The notes below the pieces were generated by a model. It worked only from the letters and a program-made list of their open reading frames with translations. It did not search any database and was not told the origin of the DNA. A DNA stretch of 50,575 nucleotides, taken from contig JAJOHG010000186.1 of NCBI GenBank assembly GCA_021029095.1, positions 1 through 50,575 on the forward strand, written 5' to 3'. Source of the stretch: Phellopilus nigrolimitatus (taxonomy: Eukaryota > Basidiomycota > Agaricomycetes > Hymenochaetales > Hymenochaetaceae). Below are positions 23,865 through 34,989 of this stretch, one piece after another. How positions within the stretch are numbered: position 1 is the first letter of the stretch; each line of letters opens with the position of its first letter. Both the position numbers and the translations under genes were made by a program.

Positions 23865-25275
23865 AACCCGCCCTTGTCGAGCCGATCGAGCTCGTCGTTG
23901 TTGAGATAGTTGATGATCGACTGGCACGACTGTGTCTCTAGTCGACGGAGCGCTCAGCGGGCGCGATCGACGGCAAGAAGGACATGCGCAGATCGTCATC
24001 CCGAACCGCTGATCCATCGGAGGGGTGCCCGACGAGGAAAAGAGACTTTTGGTAGGTACTGACTTGTTCTCGTTCTATGGAAATAGTAAGAAAATTGCAT
24101 GCAAAAAGAATGAAACTGCGACACTTGCTTGAATTTTCCATCGAGTCCGGGATCGCTGCTGTAGATCTCTGCGAACTGCTCCGGCGTAGGCTCCGCATTT
24201 TCATTGTCCTAGCTTCATTTCACCCGCGGTGATATCGAGCTGCGAAAGCCGATCATTATTAAATCTCCCGTGTCTCCACGTCATAGCTAACGAAATCAGA
24301 GCATACCTTGATGGTGATTCGCATTTCCTCGTACATCTTATCGTCATCGACCTCAATCATCCACCGACGAGTCCTCGTCGAGCGACGCACGCGCGCCCTT
24401 CGCCGCATCCTCCGGCGACGCAAACTTGCGCCGCTTCTTCGTGTGGCCCTGCGGCTCCGGCACGCTCTGCAACAGCGCGCGTGATGCGGTCGTAGCCGTC
24501 CTTATTGCGCAGACACTTCCGCCAGGACGCCCATCACTCCGCATCGGGGCCCTGCAGAGTCCCGCGTGCAACTTCCAGTATCCTCTCTGTCGGCGCGACG
24601 GATACGTCGTTGCTGGCCACCTGCTCCTGTATCGACTTGATTTTTGATGGTTGCGTGATAGCTCGAGGAAAGGCCATAGTCGTCCATGACTGACTGCGCG
24701 AAGACTTCAGGCGTTACGATAGGGCCTGTCTAAGCGAGATCAGCAAAAGAAGAGATCAGAATGAGACTGCTATCTTTTCGCACCATTCAAGTTCCACACA
24801 AACGTACCGCGATATTTCTGGTGCTCGACATCGAACTCGAAACGTATCGGGACGAACTGCTCAGCTCGTTTGGCCTCGTCCGGCTTTAGTGTCTCAGGCA
24901 CATTCAGCCCCTCGCGCCACCTTTCTGCCGCCTCGCGCGAGCTCGGGACGTGTGGGATAAGATCAAGCTTCTCCTTCCGACGGCGCGCGGCGACCGCAGC
25001 CTCGACCTGCGCGTCGCACTCTCACCAGCCACCATCTATCCCTGGACATCCGTGATCTCCCCCGCGGACAGCTCCGGGATGCGCACGCGCGCCTCCGCGA
25101 ACGGCACCGCCGACACGCGCGTCACGGACGGGCTGAGCTACACGTTCGCGGGAAGCGGCGGCAGACCGGTGGCGGACCGCGCCGCTGCCACTGGGCGCGG
25201 TGGCGCCATTCGCGGGGACGGAGGGTGTAGGGCCGCTGCTCGAGGACGCCCCGTTTGTCGTGGACGGCACCTCGA
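23865..25275 (-). pseudogene. SNF5/SMARCB1-type chromatin-remodelling subunit fragment, copy 1
   Basis: Segments in order on the minus strand: LSAGEITDVQG, PIRFEFDVEHQKYRGTFVWN, an intron, TPEVFAQSVMDDYGLSSSYH, then RLRNKDGYDHITRALL-like and SVPEPQGHTKKRRKFASPED, YQKSLFLVGHPSDGSAVRDD with DLRMSFLPSI, and INYLNNDELDRLDKG. They match the SNF5-domain region of Snf5/Sfh1 proteins. There is a stop right after VQG (TAG where Trp is expected) and several frame changes. Introns are retained, so the copy was made from DNA. An apparently intact parent gene is not in this window. Confidence 0.8.
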
Positions 25276-25469
25276 AATGTGCCTGAGCCTGGTTCTGGCC
25301 ACGCGAGGGCGCCGGTGCGCGATTTTGCAGCTGCGGGGCGTGCGACTAGGTTGACGTGCACGAATACTCCATATCGTGTTCACGATCTGGCTTAAACCAC
25401 TCATGTTTGTGTTACAGACACGAGCTTCTGAGCCAGGTTTTTTTCCCCTTCCCGGTTGAGGGTGTGCGA

Positions 25470-25640
25470 TCGGTGTGCACGAGGGTGGGCGGCGACGAGG
25501 ACAAGGGAGGGCGGAGGCGGGGACGAGGGCGGCGGTGGGAACGACAAGGACGAGGGCGGCGGTGGGGACGACAAGGATGAGGGTGGTGGTAGCGGAGGCG
25601 GCGACGATGACGATGACGAGAGGGGTGATGGTGGTGAAGA
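25470..25640 (+). repeat. Imperfect G-rich minisatellite
   Basis: Repeats of a unit close to GGGACGACAAGGACGAGGGC with GGT/GGC runs. The corresponding place in arm 2 (about 34860-34925) is short and unexpanded, so the tract grew after the two arms separated. Confidence 0.65.
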
Positions 25641-25693
25641 AGAAGGACTTAGGAATAAAAAAAGGCGATTTCGAAGCCTTACTTTTTTGTAAG

Positions 25694-26290
25694 TACAGTT
25701 GAAATTGTCATAACGCATAACGTCGGTTCCCACCCAAAGGCTATGCATTATGGGATTTATGCAATACGAGAATAATCAATATTAATTCTTATTTAATTTA
25801 ATATTATTTTATTATTTTATTTTATTTTACAATTAGACCTTGAACCGCACCGAATGCAGGAAATTTGGTTCGGAAATGACACAGTCAACTCGAAGCTATG
25901 ATTTTGACTTTCCAAGCTCCAAAATGAATGGAGAAGAGATAGCTGCGGAATTTTCTCACCATTCTTGACAGTTCCAAACTACCCTTTGCTTCTGCGTGTG
26001 ATAGGAAAAGGCATTCGAGTTGCGCACAAAGGTCCATTCCATCCTGTAGAGATAATACATAGACAAGGATCACAATTTTGACATCTGACACGACAATCAA
26101 GCCTCAAGTAAGTACCAAAAATACGGCCTCTTACCTTAAATTATGCAAAACTTTCCTAAAAAGTCTATGCATTATGCAATATGCGTTATGCAACCGATTT
26201 ACCCGCCTCCCAACTCGGGAGACGGCCTAACTCTATGCATTATCAAATTTATGCATTATGAGGTTATGCATTATTACAATTTCAACTGTA
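25694..26290. mobile_element. Tc1/mariner-type MITE (family 2)
   Basis: About 593 bp flanked by TA. The left end, TA then CAGTTGAAATTGTCATAA at 25696, is inverted at the right end (ACAATTTCAACTG then TA at 26289-26290). That gives a 13-15 bp perfect terminal inverted repeat that continues imperfectly. The CAGT ends and TA target duplication are the Tc1/mariner signature. Several copies of a TATGCATTATG-like subterminal motif occur on both sides (25741-25770, 26163-26280). No transposase is encoded. Confidence 0.8.
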
Positions 26291-26985
26291 TTTCTTGTAG
26301 ATTTCGTGCCGCCGGCAGGTAGGTGCCCGCGTTCCAACTCTTCATTGACTTGTCTTTAGCCGACGTATATTCATTAGAATCTAAGTATATTTGCTTCTTG
26401 GAAAATCTCCATTGGGATCTTGACCACATTTTAGGCATCCTCGTACGTACAGTACACACAGCTGTTCGCCGACTTCACTTCTCAGAAAAGCGTACAAAAT
26501 TCCATCGACTCCCATACGCCCTCAGAATGCTTCAAGTCTATGGGGAGAGAAAAATGAATGTCTGAAGTCTCCCAGCATGCATACATGTACGTGCGATGGA
26601 CAATACATTTGAATGGAGAACTATGCCCGTAACTTGGGTGGATCGGTCTTCGACGAAAAGGAAAAGCATTAGAATTGTTTTAAAAACAAAACCTTCGAAA
26701 TGGTAATTCTCACTTTACAGACTCGTCCCTTATCTTTGCATGCCTTACATTTGTCGGTGACCTTTTCGCGATCACACTGAAGAAAAACAAGAAGTTATTA
26801 GAGGGGCTTTACATCGAACATAAAAGACAACGCACTCTGCAACGGCGACGTTGGCACTCTGTGCACGCAGGCCTTCGAACGGGCTTGCCATTTGAATCTT
26901 TCAAAGTGTCCAAGTTATTGACTATAAAGTTGTCCCTGAGCCTGTATGACTTTAGTGTTCTGAGGAGCAGGTTAAAGGAACACAT
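26291..26985 (-). pseudogene. Zn2Cys6 transcription factor gene truncated by a MITE
   Basis: Exon 1 26985-26836 (50 codons) and exon 2 26776-26714 (21 codons), with a 59-nt GTGCGT...TTCAG intron, give a complete zinc cluster: CTECQRRRCR, intron, CDREKVTDKCKACKDKGRVC (spacing x2, x6, x8, x2, x6). A basic stretch, KPVRRPA, precedes it. Downstream, exon-like sequence (about 26280-26459, for example KKQIYLDSNEYTSAKDKSMK) runs into the MITE end at 26290, whose first bases supply a stop. Beyond the MITE lies the gene-fragment array, so the C-terminal half is lost. The exon chain between 26714 and 26459 was not resolved. Could still make a short DNA-binding protein; I call it broken. Confidence 0.65.
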
Positions 26986-26989
26986 ACAT

Positions 26990-29780
26990 GACGGATGATG
27001 AGAAGAAGAGTGGTTGGAAATTTGCTGCAGGCAGACTTCTAGTTATACTGGACTCGAGCCACAGGCGAAAGCCATAGACGGCGGAACCAGCCATTAGCCT
27101 CTTGTAAATTTCGCGGCGAAAATTACCCCGTTCTTCTCAACGAGTCCGAGCAGGGAAATCGCGAGTGCGACACGCTCTCCTTCCCGACGGCCATAACGGA
27201 CTCCCGAGAGGAATTCGCCTTGCGGATGCCCCTCAGGGTCGTAGTTTTGAAGATAAACCCCTAGGTGAGACAAGTGTTGACCGCGTATTGCAGCGAAAAC
27301 AAGCGAAAGACTTGTTAAGAAGTAGCCATGATGATAAGTTCAGACGTTGAAGAAGAGTTGGCCGAGAAAAAACGAAAGTCATTTCGGGACATCGTACCGA
27401 ATGAGTTCTTGTGCTTTTTGTATCCACCGAACTCCGTCGCACTGACCAGGCGTAGTCTTAGGCGACTGCCTAAACAAGTGAATGTCATGATGAGGAAAGT
27501 TAAGAAACAGGAATCATGAAAGGACACAACTCAACTCAAGGATTCAAATCAACAATTGCCTGCGAAATGAACTTACAAAGCTCCGATACGTGTTCTGCAA
27601 ACACGCTATTGGTCTTGGAAATGTATTGCAGCGTGGGCTTGCATCATTACCAATACTTGTCAGGCGATAGTCAAGACAGGAAAACGGCTCTTGAGAACTT
27701 GACGATGGTGATGCAATATATCGTTCATCTTCCTGTAGCATTGGATATTCACGAGAAAAACGACAGACTTGCATAAGTAGATGGCAATATGCATAACAGA
27801 AACGCGTACAACCGTCAGGTTAAGAAGCCACAAAGATTCGAAGCTTGAAGATCTTCGTTAACAGTCAGTCTCCTGATGTTGCGAGAGAAGTCATGGGATC
27901 CAATTCTTACATTTCTAACTCATATATTTACAATATCAAACCGGAGGCAGCTGCATAAAAGTATAGCCTCCAGGATATTTGGAGATATACAGCCTAACGC
28001 TGTAGTCGAAGAAAGTATCATTCCTTGTCATCATTACGTCTGCCTGTTTGGTAACTTGCGCTTTCAGGTCTGCGAGCTCGAGGAAAACGCGCTACTTGAA
28101 AAGTCAGTGCAATGCATATCAGACGACCAACAAAATAAGGCTATTCTTACCGCGTTATCCAAAGACAAAATCGTAGCTCGATATGGAAGAATACGAGACT
28201 TCGACGGAGGAATTAGAAACTGGAGTGAGACATCTGCCCACGCGATTATCAGACTGGGTGAACAGATGCAAAAAGGAACTAAAGAATAAGAGTTACTATG
28301 CGATTTGGAGATATCTTGAATAGGAAATACTGACTCTTGTGATCTGCAGATTAGCCTCGCTTTCCTTGAATGAAGAAATAAATGCTTATGACGAAGCAGC
28401 AGCGGAAGCGGTGCAGTTCATATCAGTATTGACCTCAACCAGAAAAAATTACTGATTTGTCTGAAGCTTGTTTCTCAGAGTGCTCCGCGTCGCAGTGACT
28501 TATCAAAAAGTCAATAGCTTCAATGATCTCGTGTTTTTATACTACGTATCAATCAGTGACTGTCTGTGAGGTCATCTCTACGGATTACCTTACCATCCGC
28601 AGTCACCTCGTTGCAAGTTGTTTCGAGAACCATAGTCATTGACATGTCGGCGAGAGAACGCTTTTACGGATCGGAATCTAATTGGCGTAAGTCACCAAGT
28701 ATCAGATATTCGATGTTTCAATAGGCTCACTGGAGAGACGTAGAAAGCTGAGGAGTTCCTTGAATATTTGTCTTTGCGTTTTTGAGATTCGTCGTCGAAC
28801 GTCTTTTAACCGAATTTCAGAGCGCTTGTGTGTACTGCCAGTGCTGATTTGCATTCGAACGTGCCATTACCCAAGTGGTTAGCCAGGTGCGGCAGCTCAT
28901 CATACAGGGAGATAGCACCTGTATGGCATATCACAAACAAAGAGTACGATGCAAGCTGTGCGAAGCAGACGGGTCTAGCGGGCCACGTGCATTTCCATAT
29001 CCGGTCATCTGAGGCGAGCCCCATAGTTGGCTTTCGCCTTGTTTTGAATCGTTTCTTTCGCCGCTCAAGAACATGGATGCACGCTTTGATTATCTCTAAG
29101 GATTCGGCGGCTGGAGATGTTTGCTGTCTGTCGCCGTTCGCCGACTTGGACTCGGCGCGATTCGAAAGGATGAATCGCCGACTTCCTGGGAACCATCTTG
29201 TCAACGCGGGTCTCCGCAACCCATTTTTTCAGAAAAGCTTCGCCGAAGAATATCTCTGCTATTTCATGCAGTCAAAGCGATCAAAATAGATATATGAGTG
29301 AGTGCTTTCCATGTCTTCATGGTTCTGCGTTCCCAATACCTCTGGGAAGTCGCATCGGTTTTAGGGTCTTGTGATGCCTGCAGACAGTGCTTTGTAATTG
29401 TCCGCGATATTCTGAACAAAGAACGCCTTGGCTGCGCAGGCATCACAGCACGGTTATGGGGATCCCAAAGCTTAGAGTGTAAATCTCTGCTGTGAACTCG
29501 ATCTTCGGAGTTTGACTTTCGTGGCAGAGGCGCGGAAGCGGCACATTGCCAATTAGAGCCTCGGCTCGAAATAAGCGAATGCTCAGAGTCGGCTCAACGC
29601 CTACGCTGGGCTATCTCCTGAAGTGGTCCCGATATCTCAAGTTGTGGCTGTAACGTTTACTTCTGAACGTTGTGGAATCCAATTGAACGTGTAAAAATCG
29701 CCGACTCCATGACGGCCGTATTCGCCTTCTTCGGCGAGAATGGGTGCGTTCTCATTTAAACGGTTTCGCCCTGTCCCGCT
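26990..29780. other. Degenerate coding relics, no closed gene model
   Basis: Coding-like islands occur on both strands. Minus strand: an open stretch around 27120-27320 including EGHPQGEFLSGVRYGRREGE. Plus strand: 27600-27775 and 28060-28289, with helical, charged peptides such as LSKDKIVARYGRIRDFDGG that resemble N-terminal helical-bundle regions of fungal STAND/NLR-like proteins, a weak impression only. At 28806-29289 both strands are open. None could be chained into an intact gene, so I treat the stretch as decayed gene remnants. Confidence 0.3.
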
Positions 29781-29784
29781 CGCC

Positions 29785-29790
29785 TTATAT
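29785..29790 (+). promoter_or_regulatory. TATA box of the 29954-31355 gene
   Basis: The sequence CCTTATATCTCG sits about 165 nt upstream of the ATG at 29954 and is followed by a C/T-rich leader (29800-29870). Confidence 0.45.
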
Positions 29791-29953
29791 CTCGAGGAGA
29801 GCAGTCCCCTCCTCATCTCCAGTTCCCCTCTCAACAGAGAAATCTCCCTGCCTTGTCTTTACACTGCTACGCTATCAGTCCGCGCACAGCCGCCACTTAG
29901 CGCATCGCATCTGACAGTCTAGCATCGCTCTCGGAAACGACACATCCATTGCT

Positions 29954-31355
29954 ATGAAGGAGACTACCCTGCGCAAGACAGCCCGTGTATGCATCTCGCC
30001 TCTCCTTGTCTCTGCAACACCCCGCGTTTTCCCGGCATCAGCTCGAGCGCCTCCTAGGCGCTCGAGCTGATCGCCATGACGACTTTCCTTGTCGCGTTTA
30101 TTCACCTTCTTTTCCTATAATGCATACTCATATTTCTTATAGGCTTCGTCGTGCAAGAACCGCGGAAAAGCTCAGTCCACCCTTGACTTCTGCTTCGAAA
30201 GTGGTCAGAGTGTAAGTTCATCGTCAATGTCCGTTTGCATGACTCTCAAGTGCGTATCAATTTCAGTATCGACCCTTCACAGACCCAAAGAGGATAGAGA
30301 CCAATGATGCGAAGAGAGAAAGTGGATTTGATCCGCGAATTCATGTCAAAGGAGTCCCGCCCGGCTTATTAAACATTATGCGCCCGGACGAGGCGAGTGC
30401 TTCTCAAATAAGCCTCCATTCAAACAACAATCTGACTTTCTACCAGATGCCTCCAACGGCGGAAAGCCCGGAAAGTGCTGTAGTTGGGCCGTGCCCCAGT
30501 GTACCAGAACAGACGACCTCTCACCAATTCAGCCTTCATTTCGAAAGTCCCGTCCCCGATACGTCATTTACACATGACCAGAGCGATTACTCGTGCGATG
30601 GCATCGATCTTTTGTCGATTATGGATCAATCCTCTTCTTTTTCCGGAACACATCTTGATTTCTTGGATGCAATCAGTCCAACGTTGGATCTTGCTTCGAG
30701 TCCGATGGACGCTTCGTACAACGCTGGTTCCTCTACTTACGTTGGCAAGGATAGCCTAGTGCCGAGCTCGTTTCAAACTTCATGCGACTTTTTCACACAA
30801 CTCGAGGTCTCCCATGAAGGCTTTACAGTTGATCCAAGTCGTTCTACCGGGCTTGAATTAAATCTCCAGGAGTCCCCTTCTCTTGTTGACTTCGATAGTC
30901 CGTTTTACTTAGAATTGGATTCCTATCACTCATCGAGTCCCGACTCTTCTTTCGGCTCTATTTCATCACTGAGCACACCCATATCTCCTTTCCGTGATCC
31001 ACACAGTGGGGAGAACTCTCTTGCTTTTTTGAATGCTCAGTCGAGCGCGGAGGACTATGCACTATTTTCATCGGATTTGACCGAACAAGGACGCGACTTC
31101 GAGCCCGAACCTATCATTTTCAACCAGGACATGCAGGCGCTTCCAAGCCATATGATTACCACAACTAACTCGGCTGGTGACAATATTGTCGATTTCGATT
31201 TTTTCAGAAATTTCATCAACTGGTTCGTCGCTGCGTGCTCAAGTCGAATCACTCCGCTAAAATCCTCCCATTTAGTCCTGGAAACACAAACAATGGAAAC
31301 GCCGAGTATCAGGTTGACCAACTTTCTCTCCTCGATTGCGGTTTTCCGCAAATAA
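29954..31355 (+). CDS. Acidic Ser/Asp-rich protein, possible transcription regulator
   Basis: Model: exons 29954-29986, 30042-30095, 30143-30211, 30267-31355; 414 aa, all junctions phase 0 and GT-AG (donors GTATGC, GTTTAT, GTAAGT). The three small exons encode a basic N-terminus (LRKTARLERLLGARADRHDD). The long last exon is acidic and rich in Ser, Asp, Phe and Leu (for example SSPDSSFGSISSLSTPISPF), like an acidic activation domain. I see no zinc cluster, bZIP, HMG or homeodomain signature. The C-terminal 60 residues could be altered by an unrecognised intron near 31200-31280, where a second frame also looks coding. Similar size and composition to the regulator genes around it, but the family is not recognised. 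Confidence 0.5.
30037..30071 (+). promoter_or_regulatory. Perfect 16-bp hairpin across a splice acceptor
   Basis: Left arm ATCAGCTCGAGCGCCT (30037-30052), loop CCT, right arm its exact reverse complement (30056-30071). The AG of intron 1 (30040-30041) lies in the left arm, so in the pre-mRNA the 3' splice site would be buried in a GC-rich stem. Confidence 0.7.
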
Positions 31356-32160
31356 CAATGTAGAAGCGTTCTCTAACTAGTGAGCCGCGCATAGTACTCT
31401 CCATCTCAGCGTTACCAAGACTAAACTTTCACCGTCTAATCAGAACGGTATACCTTGAACATATTGCTGTCGATGCGGCATGGGTTGAAGAGGATTGGGA
31501 CAAGGCGGCTAGAATGTGACTTTTTTTTTGTGGACACTGAAGACTTTTCTCTTGTAATCGTAAAGCGGCTCATGTGAGAAATTTCGTTAAGGAATATGAC
31601 GGAATCAAATACTACGTTTTCTCGATACTCGCAAATTAAGGACGCGTGCGCCCTTCTTTGAGTTGCTCAAATACCGAACATGTCCAAATAGCTAGGGAGT
31701 ATCTGATTCTGCGATTCAACTCACGTCCGTATGACTTGTTCAAATGCTACATCTATTGGCCCGTCTCGATTCCGTATCTAGTCCATCTGTATTTACAGTA
31801 TTTTGTATGCGTAATCGCAACGCATTTTGATCTCCTCTACCGTTCATTCCGAGTGTCCAAAAAGCGGGTCTGTTCCGAATGACCAAGCTATCATATATAG
31901 AGCCCACTGCGCAGTTTCTTCCCTTACAAAGACAGGATTGAAACTGGCTGCCTGTGCGCATTTTCCCGAGCTGGAATATGAATTAGCAGAAGAAATAGAT
32001 GGTCTAAAATGTATCTATAAGACTTTGGTAGTGGGCCATTGCTCCGCATGGCAAGTTACGATTCCTATTTTTTTCTTTCGGTTTCTTTTTTCGCCATTTG
32101 CTTGAGTACGTATTAAGACAAGTGCATATCCAACAGTGGCTTGTAGGTTAATTATATGTA
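31356..32160. other. Intergenic sequence, no gene recognised
   Basis: AT-rich, with short frames on both strands and no domain. Ends where the SWR1-like pseudogene begins. Confidence 0.4.
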
Positions 32161-34215
32161 TCATACGCCACCAGACCGAGACAAGGCAATGAAAGCAAAA
32201 ATTCGCTTGTCAACATTGAACCACTCTGTGATGTATTGCCGATCCTCAATTTTAGTCGCGCCATCGAGCCTAAGGTATAAGTATCCATGAAAATTCAGAA
32301 ACATTTCGAGTATATCCAAAATCTTAGTCGTCTGTGTAAAAATGCCGCTCTTCCGTTCACGGAGGAGATGTGCAAGTTCTTGGAGTTTGCCACAGTCGTA
32401 TTGAAGAAGCGAGACATCAGGGAAAGCAGTTTGCAGTTTCACTGAGGCCCTGTGTAGCACGGAGTCGAAAACAGGGCTGCAATGCTGTAGAGCATCTTCC
32501 GGTAGGCCACGAAGCACAATGGAGGGGAGATCACGAGCGACAACTGCCGGGGTGGCAAAGGCGAATTTGTCGATGATATTCGCAGCATCCTCTGCACGAG
32601 CAGAATACGACTTGACCAAAGTTCTGGACAGCTAACCATCACTCGACAAGAGCTCGGCCTCGCACGCAGAGGTGAGAGGGTTGCAAAGCCGTCTTGCAAT
32701 TTCGATGGTCTCCAAGCCATATATTGGAATTTGATCGCAACGGAGTCGATTAAGGTAGACCATCTGTGAAAAACGCGCATAGGTCGCAGCACGAAGTTGG
32801 TAGCGCCTATATTTTCGGTAACCTTCGATCGTGCGGGTATCGCGAGGCGGAGGTTCTCCAGGGTATGCAGCAATGACCTCAGCTGCAAGAATCTCTTCCA
32901 GTGAACGTGTTTCTCGAGCAGCAACCGACGACGTGTTGCAAAGACGGGTGAATTGCAGGCCAAGGACGTCGAGATTGACGTGGGAGAACCGATCGTCGTC
33001 CTGGAGAAGCATACGACGAACCAAAAGCTCCTTAATATCAAAAGCGGCAATTGCAGACCTGTCCATAGCGAAGGACGTGACAACAGGTCACAATTCAAAC
33101 AGATCTGGGTGATTACAGACCTTCCGCAGCTGCATGAGGATGTTCGCAATTTTCTGGTAGACTCCCGACTTGAGATCTTCACGTGTCTGATTCCGACATG
33201 AACTCGTCGTAGAGGAACCGCTGGCGCTTTGACAATCGACATAGTACGAGATGGTCGTACTTGCTCGGCAACTCCTTCTCAACATCGCGCTTGAGACGAC
33301 GGAGCAGATAAGGACGCAACACAGTATGAAGCTTCGTCACTTGTATCTGGACTTCCTGGTCTTGGACATTTCCTTGCTCTATGGCTTTCTCCAGCGGACA
33401 TGTAAATGACATCAACAACGTATTCGTCTTCTCAGGAGCTATAAACGTCAGACTCACTAGCAAACCACTCTCCGAAATCCTTCAGGTTCGCGAAGGTTGT
33501 GCCCGACATGAGGAATTGCAGAAGCGCCCACAGTTCAGTCAGATTATTCTGTAATGGCGTGCCTGTAAGAAGTAGGCGGCGGAACGACCGGAACATGAGA
33601 AAAATATTCCAACGCTGCGACTTAAAATTCTTAATCATGTGAGCCTCGTCGAGGATCATATAGTACCAAGCTTTGCGTTTGAAGATATGCTGATCTCTGC
33701 TCGCTAGGGTATACGACGTTACACAAACATTGAAGGCATGCTTAGTATTCCACCCTTGACGTAGTTCCTTGCGCCTCTTTGTTGTGCCATGGTAGCTTAG
33801 AATCTTGAAACCAGGTAGAAATTTCTTGAACTCCATTTCCCAGTTAAGCAGGACGCTCGTCGGTACGATGATGGGGTGCGGTCCCCAAATACCCTGATCA
33901 CATGCGAGATGAGCCAGCAGCGAAATGGTTTGAATTGTTTTCCTAAAATTTGCGATAAAAAGACGAAATTAAAAATTATCAGTGAAATTCGTCCGAAGAG
34001 ATAACGCACCCAAGGCCCATTTCATCTGCCAGATTCCATTCATCTGATTGTTATGAAGTGTTGCTAGCAACTCGAGTCCGGATTGTTGATAAGGGCGAAG
34101 TGTGCCTCGAAGAAGTAAAGGAGGCGCAAGCTTCATCTCAGGTGACCAATCAACTCGGGCGACAGCATAGGGCTGCAGCTCGCGTGCCGCACATAGTAGG
34201 CAGCCATTGCGTCCA
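32161..34215 (-). pseudogene. SWR1 chromatin-remodelling ATPase fragment
   Basis: Minus strand, in order: VDWSPEMKLAPPLLLRGTLR and PYQQSGLE, the GKTIQTISLLAHLACDQG region, NWEMEFKKFLPGFKILSYHG, ILDEAHMIKNFKSQRWN (DEAH box), LLTGTPLQNNLTELWALLQF, KLHTVLRPYLLRRLKRDVEK, YQKIANILMQLRKVCNHPDL and, C-terminally, LDILEMFLNFHGYLYLRLDG. These identify the Snf2-family ATPase Swr1. Lesions: a lost base before the Walker A region (about 34030), a splice acceptor lost near 33400, a frameshift after YDEFMS (about 33190), CGA to TGA after PDLFEL (about 33085), a small deletion near 32345, and truncation after SRSGGV. Introns are retained. Clearly non-functional. Confidence 0.88.
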
Positions 34216-34759
34216 CGCGAAAGCGCGTGCAGGGCGGTGAACGACGCGGTGCTGCAGCGTCAGGGCGCCGACGTGCACGGCCTGGTCTTGTGTCCAGCTC
34301 CCTGTCCGAAAGCCGCGCGTCGGCCTGCGCGGGCGTGTTGGGAGAAAAGACCTGTACAGCCCCAGAGCCAAAGCCGAGCTCTTCACCACCGTCGCGAGGG
34401 TCGCCCGAAGAGCGTAGCCCAGCGGATCTTGAAGACAAGTCGTCATGCGTCCCACAGACCTGAGAAAGCCCCCCTCGATGACTGGGAGGTATACCTCGAC
34501 TGCGATCACCTAGTCCAATGCCGTGTCCTTTGGAGCTGACCGTGTTATTTCTTTGTTGCGTATGAGTGAAAGCGAACAGCGAAGTGGATGGGATTTATAG
34601 GATGAGCGAGAGTAAGCACATGACGGCACATTGATAAGCTTGTCGCCGTCGTTGGGGTACTCCGCGATCTGCTCGATGCGCCGCATGCCGCTGCACTACA
34701 GCATGGCCGTCAGCTCGAACTGACTGGTGTACGGAGCGTCAGCGCTCACCAAGGAGGAA

Positions 34760-34790
<31 letters not shown>

Positions 34791-34830
34791 TAAAGAGAAG
34801 GCAGCGGCATACGGGAATTTGTCAGGGCGT
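34216..34830. other. GC-rich sequence of unknown origin, probably another gene fragment
   Basis: The base composition matches the captured fragments. Short peptides on the minus strand such as MRRIEQIAEYPNDGDKLINV (34630-34700) look protein-derived, but I cannot name the family. It links the SWR1 fragment to arm 2 of the array. Confidence 0.35.
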
Positions 34831-34989
34831 CTTCGGACTTCGAAATCGCCTTTTTCGTTCCTAAGTCTCGTCATCGTCATCATTGTCGTTGCCGCCATCG
34901 CCCTCGTCCTCGTCGCCGCCCTCCCTCGTGCACACCAACCGCATGTCCTCAACCGGGAAGGAAAAAAAAAAAAACTGGCCTGTAGTACA

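Larger units (their letters stand above)
21985..25690 (-). mobile_element. Captured gene-fragment array, arm 1 (SNF5 - HDAC - SMC3 - Ca2+-ATPase)
   Basis: Four fragments of unrelated genes are joined head-to-tail in one orientation, each truncated and retaining introns. The outer two (SNF5 and Ca2+-ATPase) and the leader around 25390-25690 recur in opposite orientation at about 34830-37620. That is what a gene-capturing transposon (Helitron or Pack-type) or a segmental duplication would leave. I could not identify diagnostic termini (5'-TC, 3'-CTRR hairpin, or terminal inverted repeats), so the agent is not named. Confidence 0.6.

Noticed and set aside
21985..25690. Helitron named as the agent
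   Set aside because: I could not find a 3' CTRR hairpin, 5' TC end or Rep/helicase gene, so the element is left unnamed.
28806..29289. Overlapping open frames of about 140-150 codons on both strands
   Set aside because: Neither has a domain or credible exon neighbours; at most a relic.
29954..31355. Sixth Zn2Cys6 gene
   Set aside because: Only isolated cysteines occur in the small exons; the six-cysteine spacing is absent in any exon combination tried.
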